Positions 42,592 to 51,258 of a stretch of DNA of 55,916 bases are shown in pieces. The position numbers and the translations under genes were made by a program. Numbering within the stretch: position 1 is the first letter of the stretch; every line of letters starts with the position of its first letter. The notes under the pieces were generated by a model. It worked only from the letters and a program-made list of their open reading frames with translations, had not been told where the DNA came from and did not search any database. Source of the stretch: Bacteroidota bacterium (lineage in GTDB: Bacteria; Bacteroidota; Bacteroidia; Bacteroidales; JAGONC01); NCBI GenBank assembly GCA_022711405.1, contig JAKLFC010000021.1:1-55916 (forward strand). The letters are read 5' to 3'.

Positions 42592-45513
42592 ATGAACCTA
42601 AAATCACTTACCCTCACGGTATTACTCATGGTTCTGGCATTCAGCCCTTTTCTTAGGGCACAGCAGCCGGAACTTTCATACTGGACGAAAAACATCTCAG
42701 AGGGGCAGGGAGCCTCCGGACTGGGATTTTATGACTTTGCGCACGAGATCGCTGTATCCGGTAACACAGTCCACTGTCTGTGGATAGCCGACAGTGCTTA
42801 TTATTACAAATTGTTCTACAGACGTTCGGTGGATAACGGCAACACATGGGGTGAACGGAAGTTACTTGCCAAAGGAGTCTATCCTTATTTCCCGACCCCG
42901 TTTACCTCAAAACGGATGGCCGTGGATGGGGAAACCGTGCATATCGTCTACATAGAGCATCATACGGGTGGTATGGTCAGCGATGTCTACTACCTTCGGT
43001 CAACCGACGGGGGAGCAAGCTTCGAATCCGCACGGCCCATCTTTGACCTCCTTACCAGGTTGACCGACAGGATCTTCATTTCCTGCTCCGGAGATAAGGT
43101 TTCTGTGCTTGTTCAGGACTGGGATGAGCAGCAGGCCGGATTTTACTTCCTGAATTCAACGGATGCGGGGGCCGGATTTTCAACATCCGTGTTCGGATAT
43201 CAACAGGTGGATGACTGGAGCATGGAGGATCTCATCCGCGACGGCGACCATGTATATGCCTTGATTTACCATTCAGACTGGTATAACGGCCTGGTATATG
43301 GTTACCTGTATTTCCTGGCGTCCCACAACGGAGGTTCTTCTTTCGAGAGCACAACGATTTCTATTCCGTCCACCACACAGGTGCACCTGACATATCCCCT
43401 TCAGCATCCGGACGATTACAGTCCCAAAATTGCCCTCTCAGGCGACAATATCTATGTCGTTTTCCCCGCAAATGATTGGGACGGGGAGTATAATCTTCTC
43501 TTCCGGCGCTCACCCGACCGCGGAAATTCATGGAGTGATGCATTCAATCTCACAAAACTACAGTTCACAGGTACCGAAATTCCTGCCAACGGTATGCAAA
43601 CTATCTATGCTGCCAGGGATTATGTATACATCCTTTTCCCCACCACTGCGAACCGCAGTTTTGCCATGTCTTCATCCGATTACGGAGTTACCTTCGCCTT
43701 TCCACAGGAACTTACCAGACCAGGTATACCCTATCTAACATTGGGCGGCTATCCGCGGGGTGCTGTAGATCCGTCGGATCCGACAGGCAAAACCTTTCAT
43801 GTGATACTGACTCCCCCTTCCTATACCAAAACAGACGATGGCGGAGAACATTACAGGGAACTTGCAGCGGTTGGAACGCAATTCTCGTGGTACAATGAAT
43901 ATTACACCAAGAGACCAAAATGTGCTGCTGGTATGGATGGATCATTTCTTTATGCCCTCGAGGGCCGCTATGTATACGCCTATGATGACATTTTTTATCA
44001 ACGGATCGATACTCCGATGATGCCTTCATCCCAGACAGCGCTTAAGCTGAGATATATTTATTCCGGCAATCGTTATGATAACATGGCCGTTCCCTCTTCG
44101 GAGGGTCTCCAGTTCACCGGTGGCCGGTTCACGGTCGAAGCCTGGATCAAACCGGAGGTTGGCTCGGAAAAATCGGCACACATCATCTCCAAGCAGGACA
44201 TTACCAGCTATCCCTATTCACCGGGCGCCTACCAGCTGGCCACCCATGGCAACAGGCAGCTGTCGGCAGGAATTACCACGAGTGACGGGGCCACCAATAT
44301 CTACAGTCAGGCGACCATCCCGGAAGGAGAATGGACGCATGTGGCCATGACCTACCACAGCCTGGGCGGGACCGATAACTTTAAGGTCTATATCAATGGA
44401 CTTCTGGATGTGGCTGCCACGGTAACGGGAGTTATCTTGATGGGTGACGGTAATTTGTTTATCGGTTCACCGGGGGCCTATACGTATGGCTTTAACGGGC
44501 TGATCGACGAGGTACGGCTCTGGTCACGGAACCTGAGTGAGCAGGAGATCCAGGAATCCATGTACATAGGCCTTAGGGGCGAAGAAGATGATCTGGTCGC
44601 GTACTACTCATTCAATAATACCACACGCGACCTGACCGGTCATGGTAACGATGGATACCTGATGTACTTGGAGGAATATGTCGTAGATCCCATTGTGGCA
44701 CCGGATACCGATAGCGATGGGATACCGGATCCTGAAGAATGGGGTCCGAATGGCTACCAGGTTGGATTTGACGGCAATAACGACGGCCTGGCCGACTGGA
44801 AACAAAGCAACGTCGCGTCCTTTAAAAGCTACCGCCAGCAACAATACATAACCCTGGCCTCCATATCTCCGGAAAGAGAGATCATCTCCCTGGTCAATGT
44901 GGTTCCGAAAGAGGTTCCTCCCGGTCAACCCAGCGGCTATGATTTCCCTTACGATATGGTTGAATTTTCTCTGAATTTTCCGCCGGGATCCAGTAACGCC
45001 ATTGTAAGCCTGTACGCTCATGGTTCCGCTGCATTCGACACCTATGTCAACGATGGCGGGCTGCCCTCATCACCCAATCCTGTGTATTATGGATTCCGGC
45101 TTGAAGAGGGAACGGGGGCCACTATTGAGGACCGGATCATCACCCTGCACTTCACCGATGGACAGCGTGGCGACCATGACCTGCTTGCCAATGGGACTAT
45201 GACCACGATGGGGGGGCCGGGAAAGGCTCCCGAAGGATGGAATGATCTTGCTCAAAACAGCTGTCTCCGGGTGTACCCGAATCCCGTCAATGATCTTATG
45301 GAAATTCGGTTTGATGTTCCGGTGAATGATCATACAACACTGACTGTATACAACGCGCAGGGGAAACAGATCGCTGTTATTTATGAAGGAATATCCCTGC
45401 CGGGTGGAAATATTTGCCGGTATGATGCACAATACCTTCCGCCGGGCATCTATTACTGCATGATAAAAAATTCTCAAACGAATCAGGTGGTAAAGGTGCT
45501 GGTGATGCGATAG
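42592..45513 (+). CDS. Secreted BNR/LamG protein with T9SS signal
   Basis: A 973-residue secreted protein. Signal peptide about 1-23 (ending FLRAQ). The first half has sialidase-type BNR repeats (FYRRSVDNGNTWGERK, YYLRSTDGGASFES, LFRRSPDRGNSWSD) that should form a beta-propeller. Residues about 505-665 are a concanavalin-like LamG domain (LQFTGGRFTVEAWIKPE, WTHVAMTYHS, GLIDEVRLWSRNLSEQEI). A calcium-binding-like DTDSDGIPDPEEWG stretch and a beta domain follow, then a type A T9SS sorting domain (RVYPNPVNDLMEIRFD ... YLPPGIYYCMI). No catalytic Asp-box enzyme centre was identified, so binding or structural use is as likely as glycosidase activity. Confidence 0.88.
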   Translation: MNLKSLTLTVLLMVLAFSPFLRAQQPELSYWTKNISEGQGASGLGFYDFAHEIAVSGNTVHCLWIADSAYYYKLFYRRSVDNGNTWGERKLLAKGVYPYFPTPFTSKRMAVDGETVHIVYIEHHTGGMVSDVYYLRSTDGGASFESARPIFDLLTRLTDRIFISCSGDKVSVLVQDWDEQQAGFYFLNSTDAGAGFSTSVFGYQQVDDWSMEDLIRDGDHVYALIYHSDWYNGLVYGYLYFLASHNGGSSFESTTISIPSTTQVHLTYPLQHPDDYSPKIALSGDNIYVVFPANDWDGEYNLLFRRSPDRGNSWSDAFNLTKLQFTGTEIPANGMQTIYAARDYVYILFPTTANRSFAMSSSDYGVTFAFPQELTRPGIPYLTLGGYPRGAVDPSDPTGKTFHVILTPPSYTKTDDGGEHYRELAAVGTQFSWYNEYYTKRPKCAAGMDGSFLYALEGRYVYAYDDIFYQRIDTPMMPSSQTALKLRYIYSGNRYDNMAVPSSEGLQFTGGRFTVEAWIKPEVGSEKSAHIISKQDITSYPYSPGAYQLATHGNRQLSAGITTSDGATNIYSQATIPEGEWTHVAMTYHSLGGTDNFKVYINGLLDVAATVTGVILMGDGNLFIGSPGAYTYGFNGLIDEVRLWSRNLSEQEIQESMYIGLRGEEDDLVAYYSFNNTTRDLTGHGNDGYLMYLEEYVVDPIVAPDTDSDGIPDPEEWGPNGYQVGFDGNNDGLADWKQSNVASFKSYRQQQYITLASISPEREIISLVNVVPKEVPPGQPSGYDFPYDMVEFSLNFPPGSSNAIVSLYAHGSAAFDTYVNDGGLPSSPNPVYYGFRLEEGTGATIEDRIITLHFTDGQRGDHDLLANGTMTTMGGPGKAPEGWNDLAQNSCLRVYPNPVNDLMEIRFDVPVNDHTTLTVYNAQGKQIAVIYEGISLPGGNICRYDAQYLPPGIYYCMIKNSQTNQVVKVLVMR

Positions 45514-45606
45514 TCATTGGCCAGCGAGCCTTGTCGTCTTCATTGTTACCGGAAACAGCATTTAAAACCAAATTCCAATATGTTTGTTTTTCTTGGACCA
45601 ATTGAT

Positions 45607-45614
45607 TATTTTTG
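45607..45614 (+). promoter_or_regulatory. -7 element TATTTTTG of the propeller-dockerin gene
   Basis: Consensus match that overlaps the first in-frame ATG at 45612 and so excludes it; the start at 45666, which opens a signal peptide, is supported. Confidence 0.55.
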
Positions 45615-45665
45615 ACTTACTTTTTAAAAATCAGAGAAGATTATCAAAACAAATTAATCCGTAAA

Positions 45666-47000
45666 ATGAAAGCAACCCTGATCCTGGTAGTCATTGTGAT
45701 TGCTGGTTTATATTCCTATGCACAATTCCAGCCAGACGTACGCCTTACCAACAATCCGGGTGAATCCATCGCTTCTCCCAACAATGCCTGGTGCATAGCG
45801 GCCAGCCACGATACTGTCCATGTTGCCTGGCGCGATAACCGCCATGGAAACAGGGAGATTTTCTATAAAAGGTCGACTGATGGCGGGATGACCTGGGGAG
45901 CAGATACCCGGCTGACCAATAACACTTCACCTTCAGAGGATGTCTGCATCGCGGTATCCGGGTCTTCCGTGCATATCGTATGGGCGGATCAGCGCGACGG
46001 TAATGCGGAGATCTATTATAAACGTTCGGTCGACGGAGGAACCAGCTGGGGAACAGATACCCGGTTGACCATCGCAGCCGGGGAATCCTCCCATCCTTCA
46101 GTGGCCATTTCTGACAACATGGTCCATGTCGTTTGGCAGGACCTGCGTAATTCGAACGAAGAGATTTATTACAAGAGCTCAACGGATATGGGTAACAGCT
46201 GGGGTGCGGATATTCGGCTGACAAACACGGTAAATGCTTCCGAGGTACCCTGTATAGCTGTTTCCGGTATCCATGTGCATGTTGTATGGGAGGAAGAAAC
46301 TTCCGGCGATTGGACCTACGAGATCCATTACATCCATTCTTCCGATGGAGGAAATGCCTGGGATACCGACACGCGCCTGACCTGGGATGAAGCAGAATCA
46401 TTGACACCAAGCATTGCAGCATCTGGTGACCATATCCATGTGGCATGGTACGACGATCGCGACGGGAACGACGAAATCTATTACAAACGGTCGGATGACG
46501 GAGGCCTTGGCTGGGGAGAAGATACAAGGCTGACCAATGCTTTCAATGTTTCCTACAGGCCTTCTGTTTGCACCGATGGACAAAATGTGCACATCACCTG
46601 GATAGACAACCGTGATGGGAATAACGAGATTTATTACAAGAAATCTTCCGACAACGGAAATGCTTGGGAAGCTGATCTGAGGCTGACCAATAATGCTGCG
46701 GATTCATGGCGCTCATCCGTCGCTCTGGCCGGTACGGTCGTACATGTTCTATGGGAAGATACCCGCGACGGGAACTACGAGATCTATTACAAGCAGGATC
46801 CGACCGGATCCGAAATCAACATCCCCGGCGATGCCAACTGCGACGGGATGGTGAATGTTCTCGACATCATAACGATCGTCAACTTCATCATGGAAGCCAA
46901 TCCGGATCCATTCTGCTTCCAGCAGGCCGACATTAACGGTGATGGCGGGATCAATGTGCTGGACATCATCGGTACAGTAAATATTATACTGGGGGGATAG
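45666..47000 (+). CDS. Seven-repeat BNR propeller with C-terminal dockerin
   Basis: A 444-residue secreted protein. After a signal peptide (about 1-19) come seven repeats with a 51-residue period, each with the pattern VHVxWxDxRDGNxEIYYKRS, DGGxxWGxDTRLT. The first partial repeat (VRLTNN, residue 25) and the last half repeat close the ring, as in a seven-bladed propeller. Residues about 387-444 form a type I dockerin with two calcium loops (GDANCDGMVNVLDI and ADINGDGGINVLDI). Unlike its two neighbours it lacks a T9SS domain and ends just after the dockerin. It may attach to a cohesin-bearing surface protein; no cohesin was found in the window. Confidence 0.9.
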   Translation: MKATLILVVIVIAGLYSYAQFQPDVRLTNNPGESIASPNNAWCIAASHDTVHVAWRDNRHGNREIFYKRSTDGGMTWGADTRLTNNTSPSEDVCIAVSGSSVHIVWADQRDGNAEIYYKRSVDGGTSWGTDTRLTIAAGESSHPSVAISDNMVHVVWQDLRNSNEEIYYKSSTDMGNSWGADIRLTNTVNASEVPCIAVSGIHVHVVWEEETSGDWTYEIHYIHSSDGGNAWDTDTRLTWDEAESLTPSIAASGDHIHVAWYDDRDGNDEIYYKRSDDGGLGWGEDTRLTNAFNVSYRPSVCTDGQNVHITWIDNRDGNNEIYYKKSSDNGNAWEADLRLTNNAADSWRSSVALAGTVVHVLWEDTRDGNYEIYYKQDPTGSEINIPGDANCDGMVNVLDIITIVNFIMEANPDPFCFQQADINGDGGINVLDIIGTVNIILGG

Positions 47001-47100
47001 CAGACCTACCGTTGTACATCCGGCAAAACGACCATCGTGAATCTCTTTGAACATTCACCTGAATCGGGCCATAATCTGTGAAACGCTGATAACGCAGGTG

Positions 47101-48159
47101 TCAGCGGCAGGCACGGTAAATCAGTTCGATCAGCTGGTCGGACGATCCCCACAGGATCTCATTCGTGTAGCCGGATGCCGTACATACGATCACCAGGTCC
47201 TTTTCATTGCAGATGAACACGAACTGCCCTCCGTGACCGATCATTCCGTAACCTTTCATATCAGGATAGATCCAGAAATAATACCCGTAAGGGGTTCTTC
47301 CTCCCGCATGCACGGTCGCTGCCTGCTGAAGCCAGCTGTCGCTGACGATTTGCTGCCCGTTCCAGCTGCCCTGCTGAAGGCAGAGCTGTCCCAGCCGTGC
47401 CAGGTCACGCGGCTTTAAAAAGAGCGAAAATGCCCCGAAGTTCAAACCATCCTGGCTGTTTTCCCAGAAGTAATCTTCAATTCCGATCGGACCGAAGAGG
47501 TTATCCGCCGCGAACCGGGCCAGGCTCACCTGGCTGGCCGCCGTGATCGCCCCTGCAACAAGATGTGGTAGCCCATCGTTGTAATGGAACAGGGTGCCTG
47601 TATCTATGCTCATGGGCAGCGAAAGAATGTATCCAAGACTGCTGCCGCCTGCAAAATAAAGCTCTTCGGTATTTTCGTCATTGTTGAAATCAATGCCGGC
47701 CTCCATGACCAGGCAGTTCCTGAGGGTGATCTTTCGCTTGCCTGGATCTTCATCAAATGCTTCAGGGTAATAACTGTACAGGGTCGAGTTCAGGTCGGTG
47801 ATCAATCCCTGATCGATGGCAATGCCGGTAAGCAACGAGGTGATGCTTTTGGTGCAGGACTGAATGTTATTGAGTCGGTCGATGTCTGCTTCACTTTTGC
47901 AATAGGCTTCGGCAAGGAGCTTTCCGTGGCGGATCACCAGCAGGCTGTTGATCATCGGGTACTCCTCATCCGAATAAAAAAGCTCATAGGCCTCATTCAG
48001 CAATGAAACGTCCATGAGCTCCGCCTCAGGAGTCGAAACGATCCAACCATCATCGCGCTGGACAGGAACATATCCCCCGTTGGGTAGTTTTATCGGATCA
48101 TCCTTCAGGCAGGCCGTCATCAGGAGTGATATGGAAATGAATATGAGCAGTTTCTTCAT
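47101..48159 (-). CDS. Serine hydrolase lipoprotein (beta-lactamase class C fold)
   Basis: A 352-residue lipoprotein (lipobox LMTAC, Cys17) of the penicillin-binding-protein/class C beta-lactamase fold. Active-site motifs: SCTK at 101-104 (nucleophile Ser and general-base Lys), HYNDG near 193 (Tyr motif), and GHGGQF near 314 in place of KTG. Such proteins include esterases, D-aminopeptidases and 6-aminohexanoate oligomer hydrolases; a true beta-lactamase is unlikely. It overlaps no other gene; the barrel protein lies 3 bp upstream, so they share a transcript. Confidence 0.9.
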   Translation of the reverse strand: MKKLLIFISISLLMTACLKDDPIKLPNGGYVPVQRDDGWIVSTPEAELMDVSLLNEAYELFYSDEEYPMINSLLVIRHGKLLAEAYCKSEADIDRLNNIQSCTKSITSLLTGIAIDQGLITDLNSTLYSYYPEAFDEDPGKRKITLRNCLVMEAGIDFNNDENTEELYFAGGSSLGYILSLPMSIDTGTLFHYNDGLPHLVAGAITAASQVSLARFAADNLFGPIGIEDYFWENSQDGLNFGAFSLFLKPRDLARLGQLCLQQGSWNGQQIVSDSWLQQAATVHAGGRTPYGYYFWIYPDMKGYGMIGHGGQFVFICNEKDLVIVCTASGYTNEILWGSSDQLIELIYRACR

Positions 48160-48162
48160 GAT

Positions 48163-48930
48163 TTACAGGATAAAGGTGATTCCAAAACCAGTCTGTAACT
48201 CCCTGTAGGGCTCTGAATAAGAAGTATTTAATGAAAGATAATTGATGAAAATGTAAAACTCGTTGGCAAACCGTCCGGAATATGGCAGATAAAAGCCGGT
48301 TTTCAGGGCCAGGTCAATATACCGGTTGACGGTTTCCACCTCCATATCCTGGTGCATCAGGCCGGCGAGGTTACCGAATTCGGGGTCATCGATCTTGTAC
48401 TGCCTCTGAAGCGGAGGACGGCTGAGAAGCCCTATCAGGGGCATCTCATAGGACAGAAAGCAAAGGCCCCGTTCACGGAACTTCTTCTCGTACCGCAGGG
48501 AGATCCCTGCACTGATATTCGTAGCCCAGTAGGGATGGCTGTCATCCCATAAAGGGTAGTAACCCAGACGGTAATGGATGCTGGCTATCCCCCCGAGGTG
48601 AAAGCGCGAGGACGCCGTTTCATGGATCAGATTCAGGTATTGATACCTGGCCCCGATGCCCGCCAGAAGAGAAAAATGTACCGGCTCAAAATCCGATTTG
48701 GGCCTGGCCATCCCAATGGTAAGTCCCAGGTAATGTGTTCTTTTCAGGTTGATCCGCTCCCATCCTGCCTGTGCTGTAACGCCTACACAGGTGTTGGCCT
48801 GGCCGTTCATCAGGGGCTCCTTGTTCTGAAAAATGGATGGATTGACCGATAGTCTGAATTGGTTGTTGACACTATCCTGTCCGTGCACCAGTACGGGAAC
48901 AAGAAGCAGTAGTATAAAGTATTTCTTCAT
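48163..48930 (-). CDS. Exported outer-membrane barrel-like protein
   Basis: A 255-residue protein of no recognised family. Signal peptide about 1-17 (MKKYFILLLLVPVLVHGQ), then alternating aromatic strands (HYLGLTIGMARP, FSLLAGIGARYQYLNL, LALKTGFYLPYS) and an end ELQTGFGITFIL typical of outer-membrane barrels. The size suits an 8-12 stranded barrel. It is encoded just upstream of the serine hydrolase lipoprotein (gap 3 bp) and just downstream of the DUF4143 ATPase (14 bp); the first link probably reflects one operon. Confidence 0.7.
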   Translation of the reverse strand: MKKYFILLLLVPVLVHGQDSVNNQFRLSVNPSIFQNKEPLMNGQANTCVGVTAQAGWERINLKRTHYLGLTIGMARPKSDFEPVHFSLLAGIGARYQYLNLIHETASSRFHLGGIASIHYRLGYYPLWDDSHPYWATNISAGISLRYEKKFRERGLCFLSYEMPLIGLLSRPPLQRQYKIDDPEFGNLAGLMHQDMEVETVNRYIDLALKTGFYLPYSGRFANEFYIFINYLSLNTSYSEPYRELQTGFGITFIL

Positions 48931-48944
48931 GGTAAAAAGTTTTC

Positions 48945-50207
48945 TTATTTCTCCATGAACCAGTTCAAAACCGGTTCAATGTGGATCCCGGTAACCGGCT
49001 GCGGGCTCAGTGAGTGGTGTGTTAATAAATACAAATCACTGACCGCCAATGACTCAGCTGCAGCGATAAGAGATTCCGTTTCCCGCTTCCAGGCCTTTTC
49101 ATTATCTATGTTTTCACAAACCTGGACAAGAGATTTGGGCTTAAGTCCATCACAAACAACAAAATCCACTTCACGTTCTTTATCGTCTTTCCAGTAATAC
49201 AAATCATGGCCTTTACGGATCAGTTGATTACATACCAGTGTTTCAATCAATCTGCCCCTTTCTTCTGAAAACAAGCTGCCTGAAAATCGGGTAAAACTAG
49301 TATCTGCAGGATAGATCTTCTTGAGATTAATTGCCTGTTTTTTTATTGAATAGTCAAACCGTGGAAGGGTAAAGATCAGGTAAGCCTTTTGAAGCAGATC
49401 GATATAGGTCTGAACGGTATCCTCATGCTTGATGTTCGTAACAGAAGTCAGTTTACGATAGGAATATGGTTTTCCCGGATTCGATACCAGGTATCTTGCC
49501 AGTGTTTCGAGCCCCAATGGATTACGAATATTGAACCTCGGAATTACGTCCCTGAACAGGATGGCATCGAAAGTCGACTTAAGCAATAGTTTATCTTTAA
49601 AGATAGAAGCCTGGGGAAATCCGCCAAAATCGATATACTCCGATAACATTACCAGTAATTTCGCCCTTTGATCTGTCAGGAGCGGATTCAAATGACTGGC
49701 TCCCCTGGCCATCAGATATTCAGAAAATGACAGGGGAAATATCCGTAATGGAATGTGTCTTCCCGTCAGAGCCGTCGAATATTCTGAGCTTAACAGGGTG
49801 GCATTCGATCCGGATATTACAAACTTAACCTTTGAGTGAAGTCTTGCCACGAACTTTTCCCAACCCCTTATGTTTTGTACTTCGTCCAGAAATATCGCTG
49901 GTCTTTCAGTAATGTCATCTCCGATGTAGGCTGAATAGATTTCTTCAAGCACTTCGCTTCCTGCGCCCATAAACCGTTCATCCTCAAAGTTGATATATAC
50001 CGAATGGGGATAATCCTGCAGTAACCTGTACATCAGGTATGTCTTACCTGATCTCCTCAGACCATGCAATACAAGCGGGAAAGGCTTTCTGAACTGCTCC
50101 CTGACCAACGGGTAGATCTCCCGGTCAAATAATTCTGTTTTCAGTATTTCATCCTTCCAGGTAGCCAGGATTTCTCTTATTTTCTCAAGAGTAATCATTG
50201 TATGCAC
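48945..50207 (-). CDS. AAA ATPase with DUF4143, copy 1
   Basis: A 420-residue protein of the COG1373 group: N-terminal AAA ATPase (Walker A GLRRSGKT 49-56, Walker B IFLDEVQN about 105-112, sensor VISGSNATLL) and C-terminal DUF4143 with a PD-(D/E)XK-like tract EREVDFVV followed by LVQVC. The family is common, mobile and of unknown function; links to defence or toxin-antitoxin behaviour have been suggested but are unproven. A start at 50198 is possible. It has its own promoter within a palindrome (50219-50252). A second family member is at 54107. Confidence 0.88.
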   Translation of the reverse strand: MHTMITLEKIREILATWKDEILKTELFDREIYPLVREQFRKPFPLVLHGLRRSGKTYLMYRLLQDYPHSVYINFEDERFMGAGSEVLEEIYSAYIGDDITERPAIFLDEVQNIRGWEKFVARLHSKVKFVISGSNATLLSSEYSTALTGRHIPLRIFPLSFSEYLMARGASHLNPLLTDQRAKLLVMLSEYIDFGGFPQASIFKDKLLLKSTFDAILFRDVIPRFNIRNPLGLETLARYLVSNPGKPYSYRKLTSVTNIKHEDTVQTYIDLLQKAYLIFTLPRFDYSIKKQAINLKKIYPADTSFTRFSGSLFSEERGRLIETLVCNQLIRKGHDLYYWKDDKEREVDFVVCDGLKPKSLVQVCENIDNEKAWKRETESLIAAAESLAVSDLYLLTHHSLSPQPVTGIHIEPVLNWFMEK

Positions 50208-50218
50208 TATTTGATATC

Positions 50219-50252
50219 ATAATGGGCAAATATACATATAATTGCCCATTAT
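50219..50252 (-). promoter_or_regulatory. Palindromic operator-promoter of DUF4143 gene 1
   Basis: ATAATGGGCAA (50219-50229) and TTGCCCATTAT (50242-50252) are perfect 11-bp arms around 12 bp. The -7 element TATATTTG (50227-50234, minus strand) overlaps the proximal arm, and the start codon is 12 bp away, which fits autoregulation. Confidence 0.6.
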
Positions 50253-50375
50253 ATCAGGTAATTTTTTATTTCCTTTGACGAACACCCTGTGCACTCAATC
50301 CTGCAGCGTGTTCACTTATTGAGTTCGTTTATATTGGATACTTGTGTAATTTTACATTAAGAAATAACGAAGCCC

Positions 50376-50954
50376 ATGGACAGCAAAATCGAAAAACCGC
50401 GGTTGCGCCCCCTTGATACTGCAACGATGTCAGCCGGATGCAAAGAGATCCTGAAGCGCATACCCGGCGATGCGCTCAAGGGAGAATTTGCCCCTGTCAA
50501 TGTACTGGGAACATTGATGTACAATCCCGGTACACTGGAAACGTTCCTGGATTACTGGGTCACGTCAAAGCTGAAAATGGGCCTTACCGTCAGGGAGCAG
50601 GAGCTGGTGATCCTCCGGATGGCCGTGCATTACCGGTGCAATTATGTCTGGAAACATCATGTACCGGTGGCCATCGAGTTCGGGGTAACGGACGATCAGC
50701 TGGCGGCGGTAAAAGAATTTCCCCTCCCGCATCTCTTTGGTGCACGGGAAGAAGCACTGCTGATCCTTACCGATGAGCTGGTGACCGAACGCGACATACG
50801 GGATGAAATCTATGAAAAATACCATGGCCATCTCCATGATTCCGAGCTGGTCGACCTGATCTCCCTGGTGTCGCAGTATGTATTTTTCTCCCTGGCAAAC
50901 AACGCCCTGAGGGTAGAGGTGGAGCCTGCATTTAAGGATATAGCCGGACTATAA
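50376..50954 (+). CDS. Carboxymuconolactone decarboxylase family protein
   Basis: A 192-residue AhpD-like/CMD protein. The core is VREQELVILRMAVHYRCNYVWKHH with Glu, Cys and His in the order E-x-R-A-x-C-x-Y-x-W-x-x-H; only one Cys is present, so an AhpD-type CxxC peroxidase centre is missing. The C-terminal half repeats the helical pattern (EEALLILTDELVTE, LVDLISLVSQYVFFSLANNALR). True decarboxylase activity cannot be claimed. It is monocistronic, with a weak -7-like TAATTTTA near 50351. Confidence 0.85.
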   Translation: MDSKIEKPRLRPLDTATMSAGCKEILKRIPGDALKGEFAPVNVLGTLMYNPGTLETFLDYWVTSKLKMGLTVREQELVILRMAVHYRCNYVWKHHVPVAIEFGVTDDQLAAVKEFPLPHLFGAREEALLILTDELVTERDIRDEIYEKYHGHLHDSELVDLISLVSQYVFFSLANNALRVEVEPAFKDIAGL

Positions 50955-51125
50955 GCCGAAAGTCCGGTCGAAAACTCACACATCAAATCCTATATCAAAA
51001 ACCGGCATATCAACCAGGCGCGTGAAACAAATGAATAAAAATAGATCATTGATCATGCTTTATAACTCAATATCTTTTTAAATTTAGACCCGTTTAAATC
51101 AGCCTTAAACCAGACCACTGAAGAA

Positions 51126-51245
51126 ATGCTGACTCAAAGGGAGATGAGGCCCTTTTCCCTCACACTGTCAACCGTGCTGGCCATCATCCTGAATCAGATT
51201 TTCAATATAGGGACCAGGCAACAGGATCTTCAGGTAAAAAAATAA
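51126..51245 (+). CDS. 39-residue hydrophobic small ORF before sdaA
   Basis: ATG at 51126 to TAA at 51243-51245, 13 bp before sdaA. The peptide starts MLTQREMRPF, has a hydrophobic centre LTLSTVLAIILNQIF that could span the membrane, and ends in a charged QQDLQVKK. It could be a small membrane protein or a leader peptide of sdaA. The surrounding gap 50955-51258 otherwise shows only a possible -7 element TATCTTTT near 51069. Translation is not proven. Confidence 0.4.
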   Translation: MLTQREMRPFSLTLSTVLAIILNQIFNIGTRQQDLQVKK

Positions 51246-51258
51246 TAATAGAATTCGT

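Noticed and set aside
45666..47000. Evidence for a cellulosome because of the dockerin
   Set aside because: No cohesin, scaffoldin or polysaccharide-degrading enzyme is encoded in the window, and a single dockerin is not enough.
47101..48159. An antibiotic-resistance beta-lactamase
   Set aside because: The protein has the fold and SxxK, but is a lipoprotein with a changed KTG motif and resembles esterase or oligomer-hydrolase members.
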